From Paragonimus skrjabini miyazakii (lineage: Eukaryota; Platyhelminthes; Trematoda; Plagiorchiida; Troglotrematidae), in NCBI GenBank assembly GCA_014338405.1, contig JTDE01001098.1, positions 24,225 to 88,224 on the forward strand: a DNA stretch of 64,000 nt. The letters run 5' to 3'. This document shows positions 12,055 to 24,287 of the stretch, piece by piece. A model generated the notes under the pieces. That model did not search any database. It had not been told where the DNA came from and saw nothing but the letters and a program-made list of their open reading frames with translations. Each line of letters opens with the position of its first letter. Positions within the stretch are counted from its first letter, which is position 1. Both the position numbers and the translations under genes were made by a program.

Positions 12055-14747
12055 TTTGATAGTACACACAACAGTGATGTCAAACACTACCCTTATCTTG
12101 TAAGGTCTCTTCACTTTAAGCACCGAGTAATAGGATTCATACCACGTGTTGATACAATGAATGCTATCGGGAATGGCTTCCCTTATGTAGCCTTTGCCAG
12201 TGTAGATGTGTACAGTTGCTGAATACTTGGATTTCAGGTTGAAAACTCTGAATAGTCTTCGGTTAACTGAATATTTACGTCGTCCAATCGATTCGAATTC
12301 AAAAATCGTTTGAAGTTTATAAACCAAAGGCACCAGCAGGGCACCCGTATGGCTCGTGCAGTTGGACACTCTAGATAAAGTAAATTTGATATTTGAGGCT
12401 TCATCCGCAACATTTTACCACGTCATACATTTCCATTCTGGTTTCTATCATTTGTTCCAATACCCAAAGATTCTCGGGAACATAAGAACCAGTAAAATTT
12501 CTACACCCTTGGTGGGTCAAGAACTCACAGGTGAGTCGAGTTCTATAAACCTCTCAAGTTAGCCTGTTGACTCGTCCAACCTGTAACTTAATCACATTGT
12601 AGGCAGACTCTACAGAACTAGTGTAGGTCTGAACTGAGAGACTGAATTTCATATATAGCTGGACGCCATACCATAATATGTAAAGTACGAACTGACAACT
12701 GACAAGGTTTGTTCAGCAAGCCAAGCCTCCAAACAAACCTGTTCATTAGGATGGTATCCGGAAGAGTTTCACTCATAAGTCAGACAGGTTTGAAGTCTAA
12801 AACGACACCGTTTATGATTGCAGAGTTTTCAACAGATTAAACAACCCCTTCATTTGTCCTGGGCAATCGTGGTGACAGTTATAGTGGATCAGTTTGTGAT
12901 GGTGACCACTGAAACCGGACTTCAGACAAGTAATGTGGACTTCTGGATGTGTGGTCATGGGGTTTTTCTTCAGACATTTTTTATTGAGTTAAATATACTG
13001 CTCGGACTTTGCTCTAAAGATTTAGAAACGAAATGCATAAATTCCAGAAGATCGCGGTCGTCACGATAGGATGACACCAAATAGTTATGATGTTTGTCGT
13101 ATACAAATCACCAGAAGTATTGTGATTCAGATCAGACAATCTAACTTGTCCGATGTACTCACTAAGGGATATAAATAATTTTTCCTCAGTGGAGAGTAAC
13201 TAGTCGGTGAAAGTGGGCTCCTAGTTGGATATAAGCTGTCATCTCAGGTCACCTCAACTGTAAACTTCTAATTAGCAACTTGACCAACCAAGTTAACATT
13301 CTAGACCGTTTCATTCGGGCTGATGTGATCATGCACACTCTCATTTAAGTAACAGTGAGTCTGAGACCGTCAGCAGCTGCACTACTCAACTGAGGACCAC
13401 CTAAATGCTTATGTGTCAGTGACCAAACATTCAGGCGTGGTATTCCAAACCGATACGAAAGTATGTCTAATACTTTCTCGTACCTTTTTCGCTCGTGTAA
13501 TAGAATATAACTTCCATCGGTCTTTTTTTTCTTACGTGGGCATTGATAAGTTATGTGAGACAGCTTTTGGTCGTCGAACGTTAATTTTCTGAGCACACTA
13601 CTTCTAAGGTTTCACAGAAAGTGGCGGAAATCTGTCGGTAATCTGTTGAACGGCTCAGGTGATCTGCGGATTCTTCATGGAAGAAGAAAGCTGAATAGCT
13701 AAACGGAACCAATCGGCTACTCTTTGTGTAAAGGCAGTCGCCGAGTTACCAAGATGATCGTCTCTGCACTGGAATCGCAGCGGTGATGAGCAGCCATACA
13801 CTGGCGAAACAGGAGTTGGATACATTTGTACAGGAGGGTCGGAAAAACATTCTGTCGAAGTGCGGAATCGTCAACTGTTTGCTGTCTGATTTACATCCGT
13901 CAAAACACTCAGCATCAATTAATGTTACTTAGAGCGTATAAACGTTGCGCAGCCTACTCTATTAGACAGTTCCTGCATCTGATTTTGACGCGGTATTGAC
14001 TACTAGTCTGTGTCGTGTTTTCACTGCCAACACATTAAGCTCTCAACATTCATCGACGTAACTCGTAAAGCACCCTGACCTTACCCTAGCAACTTAAACT
14101 AACAAACCTTTTCTGCAATTAATGAGTAACAGTAGTCCTTCTTCAGTGGAGTATGAGATTCCACTTCAAATATGTCCACTTGTGTGCATGTGGGAGTTAG
14201 GTGAAAAATATGTGAACTTGATTGGCAGCGTGTATAGGAAAATGTGCGCCACCCAGTACAGCTGATGCTTTAGGTTGTACAACCAACCGGTTAATCCCAG
14301 AGTATATGTAAACATTACACAAGTATGACACAACTGCTCAGAACGCATCAGCCAGTAGTCATATTTAAAATCTTGATCAAATACGCTGCCTCGCCTCTTA
14401 GCATAGTTCAACAGTGGACAGATTCTCTGCATAAGCACTAAACATGTACCAGTCAAAGTAGAGAGGACATTCGAGGATCCGCCAACTTTCGAGGACTTTC
14501 ATACCAATGAGATGTTTTAGGGCAGGTGAGGCCTGTTAACGACGTTCTATAGAGGATGTGAGATGATCAGCGTTATTGGAGTTTATGTGCATCGGGAAAA
14601 CAAATTCAACCAATCATCGACTTTCGATTCAGCCAGGTAATAAACCAATTGGCAAATGACGTTCATATAGCGAATCACGGGCGTGGCGGCCAATGTATAA
14701 CAGAACATTTGTTGCTCAAAGCACTGGAAGAAAAGTGTGAATGAAAT

Positions 14748-15861
14748 ATGCATAATTTTTATATAGTTCTCCTACTTGCGTTTAAAGCCTTCGCTTGCCC
14801 ACTTGACCTTGTTGATATGAGCAATGGAATTTGCGTTCTAGAGATGGAAGATAAAGTTAATTATTGTGATGCCCATAGGTTGTGTCAATTAGAGGGTGTA
14901 AAACGCGGGTTGCGTTTACTTGTTATCGGAACGAATGTGGGCAAGATCTTACAGTATATCGTTAACAGTACGCACTACCCCACAAGAATTCATAGCCTGT
15001 TGTCTAACAGAAAAGCATCCCAAGATTATTGGCAAACACATGAACCGAAATACGTGCTGAGATGGTTGATGTCAGATGAGCTTAATTGGGCAAACGCAGA
15101 GCCTGCAGGGAATGGGGAACAAATAGTCGTAGTATTTAACGCTACTTTTCATGATCGTTACCAAGACTTGCGGAATCGATCGGTTTTGTGTGAACTGAGT
15201 ACAGACTCACCTTCCGATAAAACGGGAATAACTTTATTTCGAGGAAATGTACCATTACAACCGTTTGAGATATTCATGGAAGCGAGCCTTTCGACTGGAT
15301 GCTTTCGACGTATAACGAATACGACAATTTTGTTATGCGGTCTCAAGTAAGTTTTCATATTTTTACTGTGAGTTGCAAATTACATGCGACAAAATTTACG
15401 TTCATTGGTTAGCAGTAATGTAGTGAAACATCGTACTGTTTATTGACACCAGTTATCAGCTGTGAAGATCGTGAACACGGTAATCAAACATAGACGTTGC
15501 ACTGACGCCAAACACACGGTTCCTCAAGTAAACAACTCATATGAGAACGTAGTGCACTAATGTAGTTGGAACTGCAAGAACAATTGCTCACCCTAGTTTA
15601 TATTTTATTTTCTTCCATGTAAGCGAGAAGTAATTCAGTTTGCCTGTGTTTGCTGAAATTTTCCTTAGTGCATGTCTTCTCAACTAACCCAATATGCGTG
15701 TATGCAATTTTTACAGATGTCGAATGCTGGACGAATGCTTCTCGTACTACTACAACGGGGTCGACAAGCAGTGCTATCTCTCACTGTACGTGGACTCACG
15801 TCTACCAAAATTGATGGGATCAGTGCCGGGAAACTGGGTGCGATTTGCCCGATTCAATTAG
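14748..15861 (+). CDS. Secreted C-type-lectin-like / PAN-like protein, copy 2
   Basis: Intact two-exon gene of 247 codons: exon 1 is 14748..15346, the intron 15347..15716 (GTAAGT..ACAG, 370 bp, phase 2) and exon 2 15717..15861. Residues 1-16 are a signal peptide ending before Cys17. A divergent C-type-lectin-like domain follows (about 17-150: CPLDLVD, YCDAHRLC, GEQIVVV, SVLCEL). The C-terminal PAN/apple-like part has Cys at 185, 197, 201, 207 and 219 (LDECFSYYYNG, KQCYLSLY). Four N-glycosylation sequons are visible (N73, N131, N143, N191). The sugar-binding EPN triplet of the paralogue is EPA here, so lectin activity is doubtful. Exon 2 is about 83% identical to copy 1 at protein level (39/47 by my count) while exon 1 is only roughly half identical. 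Role unknown; probably secreted or tegument-surface. Confidence 0.88.
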
Positions 15862-18157
15862 TTTGGATCGAATGCGCACGTCAGCCAAAATGTGGGGGGA
15901 GCATGTCGGTCATCGTCGTATATTGGTTGCCAGTAAACTGAAATGATCCCTGTTACAACGTTAACGAACATTGAATACCCACCAGCAGCTGTGCTGTTGA
16001 CAACTTCGTTTGATTTTCTTTTTCTCTTTTAGAAAGGCAACCATCTTGTTTTTCCCCACCGTTGTATACGCTTAACAATCAACTGTTTATCAGATTCGAA
16101 CTTTGAATGCGGGTAAATACAACATTGCACACAATGTAGCACGAAATCACCAGCGTGATTATTGTTGATACATTTCTCACTGTTCAAAAATTACCATTGT
16201 TTTTGACTGAACGATATGTAGAGAATGGCCATTAGTCAGTACCAAGCAACAGACCAAATAATTTCTCCCGTAGAACTTCCTGCCGCGGTTTGTTGTATAT
16301 TCACTTACATCATTACAAATTTCACTGATAACAGGGAGATGTAGAAAGCATGGACCTCGAGTACGGAAACGGGGCACTCTTTCCGGCTCTCGAAAGCAAA
16401 CCAATCAATTGACAAACAATTAACTCGTGTGGGTAAGTGCAACGGTTTAATCGGGTGCAACAGGATTTGGGGATATACTTAAATTAAGTATTACAACGGC
16501 AACAACGGACCCTGTCTTACTGACCATTTGATCAGGTACATTTTGCAGTATGTGGGCTTATATGACATAGTTTGGTGGATGTTGTGAAGTCAAACGAAAT
16601 CGATAACCACACACACGCACGTCAGTGAACATCAGTCATCGCGACAATCTGGTGTTGATGAAAAAATATTCTTTTTACGCAGACCGATGGCTTTCATTGC
16701 TTAACTCTCATCACCTCCACGTATCGGCAGTGTTCGTTGCATGATATATCCAAAGGGTTTCTTTCAGGATCAAATAAAGTGTACACGTTAACGAGCAATC
16801 AACGACGTTGATTCTTTGTCAGGTGTATCGATGTGACCGGGTTGAGACACTAGTATCCGCCAGCTTTTCATTGACTTGTTTGCGGGCTCGTTGCTCCGTC
16901 ACTCTTAAATAGGTGACCTTGTATCTACAAAAGGAATGACAAATAATGTGGGATTTGGTATTGAGCATTCAGAATGTCTTCAAGGGAGTGTTGGGATTCG
17001 GGTGGCCGTGAACAGCCTTTCTGATACGCTGTGAAACGGTATATGGGTTTTCGATTATGCTTATCGGTATGGTTGGTGGATTACAGAGTGAAGTAACTGA
17101 AACATCCAGCTTGAGCAGTCAATATTTTGGAGAATTTAGTGGAGTCCCAAAGACATAGGGGATTGAATGGGTAACTGGGTACAAATATGAGGTCTCTGAG
17201 CGTCCAGTATGGTCTCGTATCTCGTCTGGCAGAGGACTCTCTGTACCCGAGCGTGTTGTTTCGAATCAGACAGAAGTTTAGGTATCTGAAACTAAATCTC
17301 TTCTAGATAAATCGAGGGCTTCTCCAATTTAAGAAAACAATAGTAATTAACAAATGAAAACCACCCCTCTGTGTGCTTGCTCATCAGTACTGAATTGTTG
17401 TGGTAACTAATGCTGATGTGTGTATGTGAGTAGTTACCAATTTTTTTGTTTGGCTTCATAACATTCGTTAAACATTACAACAAAAACACTTAGACTAACG
17501 TATGTACTTGACGGGATGCAGCGAAATGTGGTCGAGGGGTGAACTACACAAAAACCGTTACTTGAGAATGTTGTTTCACATTAAGGTAACCATTGAATTT
17601 CCATTGTGGCACAACGATCGGTCAGTTTAGCACTAAACATTGGTCACGGTTGTCTGTTGCGTGCACGGTTTAATGTTTATGAATCTGGGCGATGCTTATC
17701 GCTTTATTCATGAAACTTGCTTCCATCCCGGTTCGTCTGTTGATATTACTCCGTGAAATGCTGAATTGTGTTGTCAAGGTGCATTTAGATAGGCGAGATA
17801 TTGTCAGAAAATGACAGAGAATGATAATCGTGACGCCGCATTATTATGATCTCCTGTTCGAAATGGTGCGGTTAGGCACACCCACTTCCAAAGGTAAATG
17901 GCTAACAGTAAGATGGTTTTCACATGAAACAGGAGTGTTATTTAAACTTTTTAACGATAGTGGTTATAATCCTTCTGAGTTTACTAACAATCACATTATA
18001 AATAAAAAAGATAATCGTTGTAGCTAATTTTCGGATTGTTAAAAGATTTTCTGTTCTGAATTAACACAATAACTCGAGTGATGAATAGGACAAATTGTTT
18101 ACCGTACATTGAAAACGAAGAAAACAAACGTCCCAAGACGGTAACATCTATGTCTAC
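15862..18157. other. No firmly supported gene
   Basis: Downstream of copy 2. No AATAAA is obvious in the first 250 bases after the stop. One short splice-flanked segment (16309..16386, minus strand) is listed separately. Otherwise only chance ORFs. Confidence 0.4.
16309..16386 (-). CDS. Possible 78-base exon, unrecognised
   Basis: Minus strand, bounded by a pyrimidine-rich acceptor (TTTGCTTTCGAGAG) and a consensus donor (GAT/GTAAGT). It is open in phase 0 throughout and would give 26 residues with a Gly-Pro-Cys turn (RTRGPCFLHLPV). Short symmetrical exons are common in flatworm secreted-protein genes, but no other exon of such a gene was found nearby. Confidence 0.25.
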
Positions 18158-18489
18158 CTCGTCAGCAACACATTAAACACATTGTCCGGAATAGCGCATG
18201 TCGACAACAGATGAACAGAGTGAAGCTGAGAATGTTCAACTCCTGCGTAATTTATCTGCAACTGGAGGGATGAATTAAAAGATATCACGTCCACAGGACT
18301 AAGTGTTACGTAATCCATAATAACATTACATGGAAGGGTGGAGTCGGACATCCACGCAATAGGTTTTCCAGTAAATTCACTGGTCGTTGAAGGATACCAG
18401 AAGAAATTACTATCCATCCACTGTATTTCGTCGTCAGCTTCAATCAGCTTGGTCACAACGTCAAACCGATCAAACCGTTCATTGTGTGA
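18158..18489 (-). CDS. Possible exon, unrecognised (weak resemblance to a Cys-loop receptor extracellular domain)
   Basis: An open 332-base segment on the minus strand lies between a possible acceptor (CAGTAG) and a donor (GAG/GTAGAC). It reads DEIQWMDSNFFWYPS followed by FTGKPIAWMSDS and a Ser/Leu-rich part. The W-x-D-x3-W-x-P-S spacing loosely recalls the loop region of nicotinic-type receptors, but the hallmark Cys-loop is absent from the segment. I treat the function as unknown. Confidence 0.25.
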
Positions 18490-21400
18490 CTACTGAACTG
18501 TGTTGATAAAAAATAAACAGCCAATGCGGTGTGCCTCGTGCATTTTGCCACCAGTAGTAACAGTGTTCTCATTCTGAACCCGATTTTGTTATAAACGCTG
18601 TTTTTGCCTAGTATGCAACTGACGGAACAAACCGAAATATTAATATCTATCGCAAATTATCCTCCTCCTTTCTGGATGAACTGAATCAATCGGACGCAAT
18701 GCTTCAGTTTACTAAGACAAATACTCCCATCTGTGTATTTTCATAGACACACATGTTCACTTTGCACGTAACTCAGTCGTAGGTTTTGCAATATGCACTG
18801 AGGTCTCCGTGGAAAAATGTCACAGTTCCATACACGTTACTTCTTAGGTAAGCCAGGTCTGGCTGTATATTCAAGCTTAAAATTTAGTATGCGTGTAACC
18901 GTTGTTTCACAATAACGGAGAACAATGGTGAACACATGTGAAGTCCGTCACAAAACATAACCTAACCTAACTGTGCACTTCACAGAACAAAAGGAAATTA
19001 AGGACCCACTTTCAACAAACAAACCCAACGCAATGCAAAACTGTTGACACTTACCATCCAAACCAAGTACTGAATGCCATCGTTAACAGAGAGACTACAA
19101 CAAATCCAAGACAATGTATGCGTACTAAAACAGACGTGGTGATTTCAGGTGATATGTACCTACTAGATGTGAATGAAGACCTATTCAAAACGTGGAAGAC
19201 AACCTAGCTTTGATAAATGGATTGAGAACAACGACGTTGGTAATAACATGTTATACACGACGCCCAAAGTGTTTCACTTCATTTGTACTAAATTTAGTGC
19301 GGATTTCTCACAATTGCTTAGCTTTCAACCCAGGATTTTGGACGTAGGTAAATTTCTACTCTAAAAAAGATGTCCTATTGGCTGCACACAGAGTACCATC
19401 AACAGCGATAGGGTGCCCTTCATCTCTCCACATCATAGAAGAGAAGCGCGCAGTACAAGGCATGTGTCTAGCTGTAAGCATGAACGTTTGAACATATCTC
19501 TTTCCCAAATTGTATTGAGTTGAGCCGTAGTCTATCCAATAGCATTACATGGGTGTATAGGTTCAAGGAGACTTAGAACAAGAAAACTTGTAGTTACAAG
19601 CGTTTTGTTAATTGAACCATACCGCAATATCCAAGAGAATTACATACTTGAGACCCGGACTATTAAAAACAACCCTGTTTGAAATAATAGTACTCTCTGA
19701 AGAAGCAGACCACAGTCCGTACACACAAACCCGAACACTCGAATAACTCTACGTTGTCCAACTAAGTCCAACCCATAACACTGCGATCAGGAATTCTCGT
19801 TCGGTTCTAACACACATATCTTCTCTAAACTCCAGAGCAGAGTTGTCTATCGAAGCCGCTTAATGGGGGGTTGATCTTGGTAAGTTGAATATTATCTATG
19901 ACAAATCTTAGGTGGCGCAATCGACTCACATTTTCAACAAACTCTTTAGAAAAACACTGAAAGTAATCGGGTTTCAATCTCACTCAACGCCTATTCTCTT
20001 TGTGTTCAGCTTCACAATACTGTTGAATCACTAGACAAGAAACAACACTATTCGATGTGGTTTATCACTACTACATATTCGTCTTTACTAGAACGTGGTA
20101 TCAGTGGTACCAGGTTGTCTTATACATGTACCATGGAACCCTCATAGTACCCATTATATTTAAGTCAACATTCGAACTTACAAGATGATTATAACAGAAG
20201 TTTGAAGGAATTAACCCACCTACGTGGCGAGTTAGGAGTGGTTAGCTATGAGTAAGCACGACGGAAAGATCCTAAGGCTGATTCAAACAAAACCGAGCAA
20301 ACGGAGTTGATGTTTAAAGGTGCGTGAAATTCACCCAAGCCATGAAGTAGACATCATCCTTAACATTTGCCAACTTGGCTTGATAATGAATGTTAAGAGA
20401 CTGCGGACAGCGAGACTGAATTTAACGTTACCACTCATTACAAAGTAATTTCCACTTCTCACACAATGACAGATTCTCATATTCAAATGTGTTCTTCTGA
20501 ATCTAAATGCAGTTACAGAGTTGCTCACTTTGAATCTGCAAGTCGCGCTATACATTACCTTATTACTCAGTAGATAGTCAAAACCCTTAACATAGAAGCC
20601 ACTAAATATAACACGTTTTGTTTTTCCCGAAATTTATGCTACACATAGAAATTCGTTATCTTGTGATTGTGTGTACACATAGATCCAGTTCGCTTCACAG
20701 CACATTTGTTGTTCTGTCGAACTTTAGCTATGGATCACCTAATTCATAAGCATAAACTAGAAATTAGCTTAAAGTAGAGCCGTTTAGTCAGCTGAAATCC
20801 AGTTCACATTTTGCCGACAAATCAGATAACCCTTGCAACTTTAACATTGCTATAAACATATTAGAATGAATAAACCGACTCCGTTGAATACAATTTCGCA
20901 GGAGCTACATGCACATTTTGTAGCAAACGCAATGTTATGAAATGAAAATCATTCTGCATTATTCACACTTCCTTTATTCAGATCAACTTAATGTAACTGA
21001 CCATGGACACGCTTAACTTTTCCAAGACTTTATTTCACATAAAAAGACCGCAAACATAAATTGATTACCTCCCTGTTGATTTCTTCTTAGCAAATTTCAA
21101 ATTATATTGAACTGCTCCAGTATTCAACTTATCTGACACAATATCCTTACGCTAGATGACAATAATATCTACAACATTTTGACCACTCGGTGATTGGATT
21201 TGTCCGCTCGAATCAAGACTTTAACTTAAAATTTCGGACGTCCACGAAGTAGGAATCGCACCAGCAGCCAACTTATGAAACCGTGACATAGAGGACTTAT
21301 ACAACAAAGGGTTGCATAGGAATGACCTTCACTAGACGTACGTATCTCAATTTTATCACCAAACCGAAAAATGGGGCATAAGAATACAAGCAATTTATGA

Positions 21401-21844
21401 AATTCCCAAATATTTTCATTTCAATGCAACACAGAATAATCTGATGGCCAGTAATAAAAAGGCGAGTAATCAATAACTTGCTATTCATCAATCTTTTTCC
21501 AGTACTAGGCATTACAGGTTATATTTGAATGCTCATGACACTAGCTGAAACTGACAAGCAGAAGTACGACTAGTTTCTAATATCAGCCGTCAAATGAAAC
21601 GGTTGTGTTCAAAAAATATGGAATTGAAAACACATTGAATTAAGCTCGTTAGTTTGAGTAAAAAAGCGTACAGACCTTCACAACCGTTTTATTACAAGTA
21701 TGCAGTTGAGACTGTGTTGTGTATCACATGTTAACCCACTGTGAACCACATATCAGAAATTCGGATACACTGTTTTCATCCTGATTTTGGTTTGCGAACT
21801 GACGAATAGATTTTCGATCGTGTACAGTGTGGCAACATTCACAC
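18490..21844. other. No supported gene
   Basis: 3.3 kb of AT-rich sequence with chance ORFs only. A minus-strand segment near 20330..20420 (after TTCAG) could encode about 34 residues before a stop but has no other support. Confidence 0.45.
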
Positions 21845-22037
21845 CTGCAGACTTGGGCAACATGGAAGCTTATTCGTAAAATGGCTTCCACTTCTGGTAG
21901 CTTGACCCACTGAGCAGCGATGCGTGTTAGATGGACACAAAGGGCTGCGATGATTCTATCGCGCACCAAATTAGGCCAGCCGAAAGTGAACAGTCGCGTT
22001 AAAGTAAGTTCATTACACAGTCGGTCTCCTTTAAGTG
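21845..22037 (-). CDS. Probable internal exon, helical (HEAT-like) protein of unknown identity
   Basis: Minus-strand segment of 193 bases with 63 complete codons between a possible acceptor (TTTGAG) and a donor (CAG/GTGTGA), phase 2 at the 3' side. The translation looks strongly protein-like and alpha-helical: LTRLFTFGWPNLVRDRIIAA, then CVHLTRIAAQWVKLPEVEA and ILRISFHVAQVC. This alternating hydrophobic pattern suits an importin/HEAT-type solenoid. I cannot name the gene. Codon choice and lack of low-complexity residues argue against chance. Flanking exons were not found. Confidence 0.38.
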
Positions 22038-23608
22038 CTCAAATTAAGTGTATTGCCCAATCACGTGTTCAGCAGTAGATACACTGTTGAATTTTGACCA
22101 GGAAAGACGTCATAGACCTAACCCTGTCAAACAAAGATTACTTCCGTAGCCCACGAGTTGACCGGAACTGAGGCGTGTTGCTCAATACGGCGGAAGAACA
22201 CAGTTCTCCTTCAGAAGACTAAAGACTCTGAGTTGAGAACGGAGAAGAGTTTTGAGGAAGTTCACAAGTTCGCAAGAATTAGGTGGTTGTTAACTCGAAG
22301 ATACTTGATAGACTTCATTTGGTCAGCACCAAAGTGAACTAAAGTAATGCCATTCTTTTCGGTGTGACGCCATTCAGTATCTCATGTGGAAGCACCAAAT
22401 TTACTAATCATTTTGGAGAATGAAGGTTAGGTCATTACACGATTTTACACCATCGGACACAATACAAGTGCAATACATTTTTCCTACTGAACCGGGATTT
22501 CACGTCAGACCTGTCTGTTGTTTGTCAGTATTCACGTCGAACTTCAGATCTAAGTGATTCGTTGATTGGCTACCCACCATTTGTCTTCAGGTGTTATTTA
22601 AAATCAAGAAATATATTTACGCTTAAGTTGCAATCGACTATCCCGGTGACCTGCTCATTAGTAACAGAACAACTTCAACTTTCATGAAGCATGCGGTTAG
22701 AAAGTATCGTGGGAAATATTGCCCATTATGCCAAAAGTGAATGCATATTACTACGAAGCACGTAGATAAACCAATTAACCAGAGTGTACTTCTCACAATC
22801 TGTTCTCTTCAACACAAATTTATATTTGGAATTCAGTCAATTTCTTCATATTTCTGCGCAAAGTAGAGTAGAATGCAGAATAAAACGTTATATTAGATTG
22901 TGCATTGATGTCATTGTGATAATCAGTTACATTTTATTTACGCTTTAGACACACTGTAATTCCGTTTAATTCTGTCCAAAAGGCATTCAACTGAAACGGA
23001 TGACACGAATCAGTTGGTGAATTCTGACCTCACGCTATCGTTTGTTACACTTGTAGTTGAAACCACATCTCAGGAGTATACTATGACAACCAACTGAAGG
23101 AACTACGTGACAGCCATTTCATTCATTAAACCTGAACAGGGAGGTGCAAGCATCTTACTATTTAATCCAGACAATTTTGGAAGATGTGCTTACTGGTTCA
23201 TATCACGTCTCCTATTGTTGTTGTCAGTACTTCCATTGTGCCAGCTTGATAACAATGATATTGTTACATACATTTGAAAGCCAGAACACAACAGTTCATT
23301 CTGGTCACCCCTTGCTGAATTCGACACAGTCCCTCACAGTTTAAATTCTATCACCCATGACCGGTTTCAAAATAGCTGCCTCGTTAATGAAGTTTGTAGC
23401 AGTTCACACATAATAACGGCTTATCCGTACCCACGCCGTGACCACGTATGTGATGCACAACTCTATGGTCGTGATAAACTTTGTGTACAGTGTGGTCAGA
23501 ACGCAGTTGGTAAAATTTCATTTGCAAAATATAGACACCACTACTGTTCACAACTATCCAAAAACTATTGCCTTGTTGTTAAACTGAACCACAAGTAGTT
23601 TAGTTAAC
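22038..23608. other. No supported gene
   Basis: 1.5 kb without recognisable coding or repeat signals. Confidence 0.45.
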
Positions 23609-23874
23609 CTGGCCTGAAATGATGACCTGTCGTTGCACAAACGTTGTATTGATTAGGTTAGATTGAGGCAGACGGTAAACCCTTGCCGAGTAATGATCTG
23701 CTTGCCGCCTAGAATACTTTGAACTGTAAGCAGCTTGTCTGAAGAAACGTTTATAATTACAGTGTTCTCTTATGTAAGAAAACCCATTCATAGAGTGTGG
23801 CCAATTCAACCTGATCAGTTCCAAACCACAGCCGTTAAATCTTGTAATTTCATATGACAGAGGACAACAGTATA
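23609..23874 (-). CDS. Possible exon, unrecognised Cys-containing protein
   Basis: Minus strand. A good acceptor (tract of T, then CCAAATCGTGCAG) opens an 88-codon frame: YCCPLSYEITRFNGCGLELI, then WPHSMNGFSYIREHC and a basic stretch with RVYRLPQSNLINTTF. The frame ends at a possible donor (CAG/GTTAAC), or 9 bases later at a stop. No family was recognised. It ends about 50 bases before the SINE-like copy C. Confidence 0.3.
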
Positions 23875-23923
23875 CTGCACGATTTGGTAAATGTGTAAAA
23901 AATGTGAGTATGCTCATGTCTGT

Positions 23924-24287
23924 CTACTGATGAATAGTCGGGGACTTGGTCAAGTTCAAGCAGAACACTACTGGCAATGGTTACAACCTTCGTATTCAGA
24001 TAGATATCCCAGTCAGCCTCTTTTGAAAAGAAGCACAAGACTCAAGTTTCGCTTTGATTAGGACTCGTCCGTAGTGCATCTCCTTGCCACAGCCGGGAAT
24101 AGAACTGCGGCTACGCTTTGTTAAGTCAACCGTGTTGACCACTGCATCACTGTCTTCGAAGTAGGCACGACCAAATTTTCATATACACGCACTCAACCAC
24201 ATTTGCATGTGGTTAATCCTCATACTGTCTGATTTCTTGAAGAAGGGGGCACAGTAATTGTCCTGTTAACTCCAGTCAATGACCCCA
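23924..24287 (-). repeat. SINE-like repeat, diverged full copy C
   Basis: Minus-strand copy with tail (CGACTATTCATCAGTAG), body, degenerate tRNA-like core (GTGATGCAGTGGTCAACACGG..) and the upstream module ending near GGGGTCATTGACTGGAGTTAAC. It is more diverged than the copies at 50 kb, so it is an older insertion. It confirms that the upstream module belongs to the repeat unit. Confidence 0.7.

Larger units (their letters stand above)
8997..14747. other. Mostly unassigned sequence
   Basis: 5.7 kb with no recognisable gene. A tiny piece of the SINE-like body (AGTTGAACATCACCCACAA) sits near 9505..9523. Two ORFs that look somewhat protein-like are listed separately (10389..10589 and 11892..12054). 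The rest is chance ORFs. The last 150 bases are the upstream region of the lectin-like copy 2. Confidence 0.4.

Noticed and set aside
13540..13596. Minus-strand short exon ending at CCAC/GTAAGA
   Set aside because: Only 18 codons, no partner exon and no family; a donor-like site alone is not enough.
20283..20420. Minus-strand terminal exon with CPQSLNIHYQAKL
   Set aside because: Short, no polyadenylation signal and no upstream exon.
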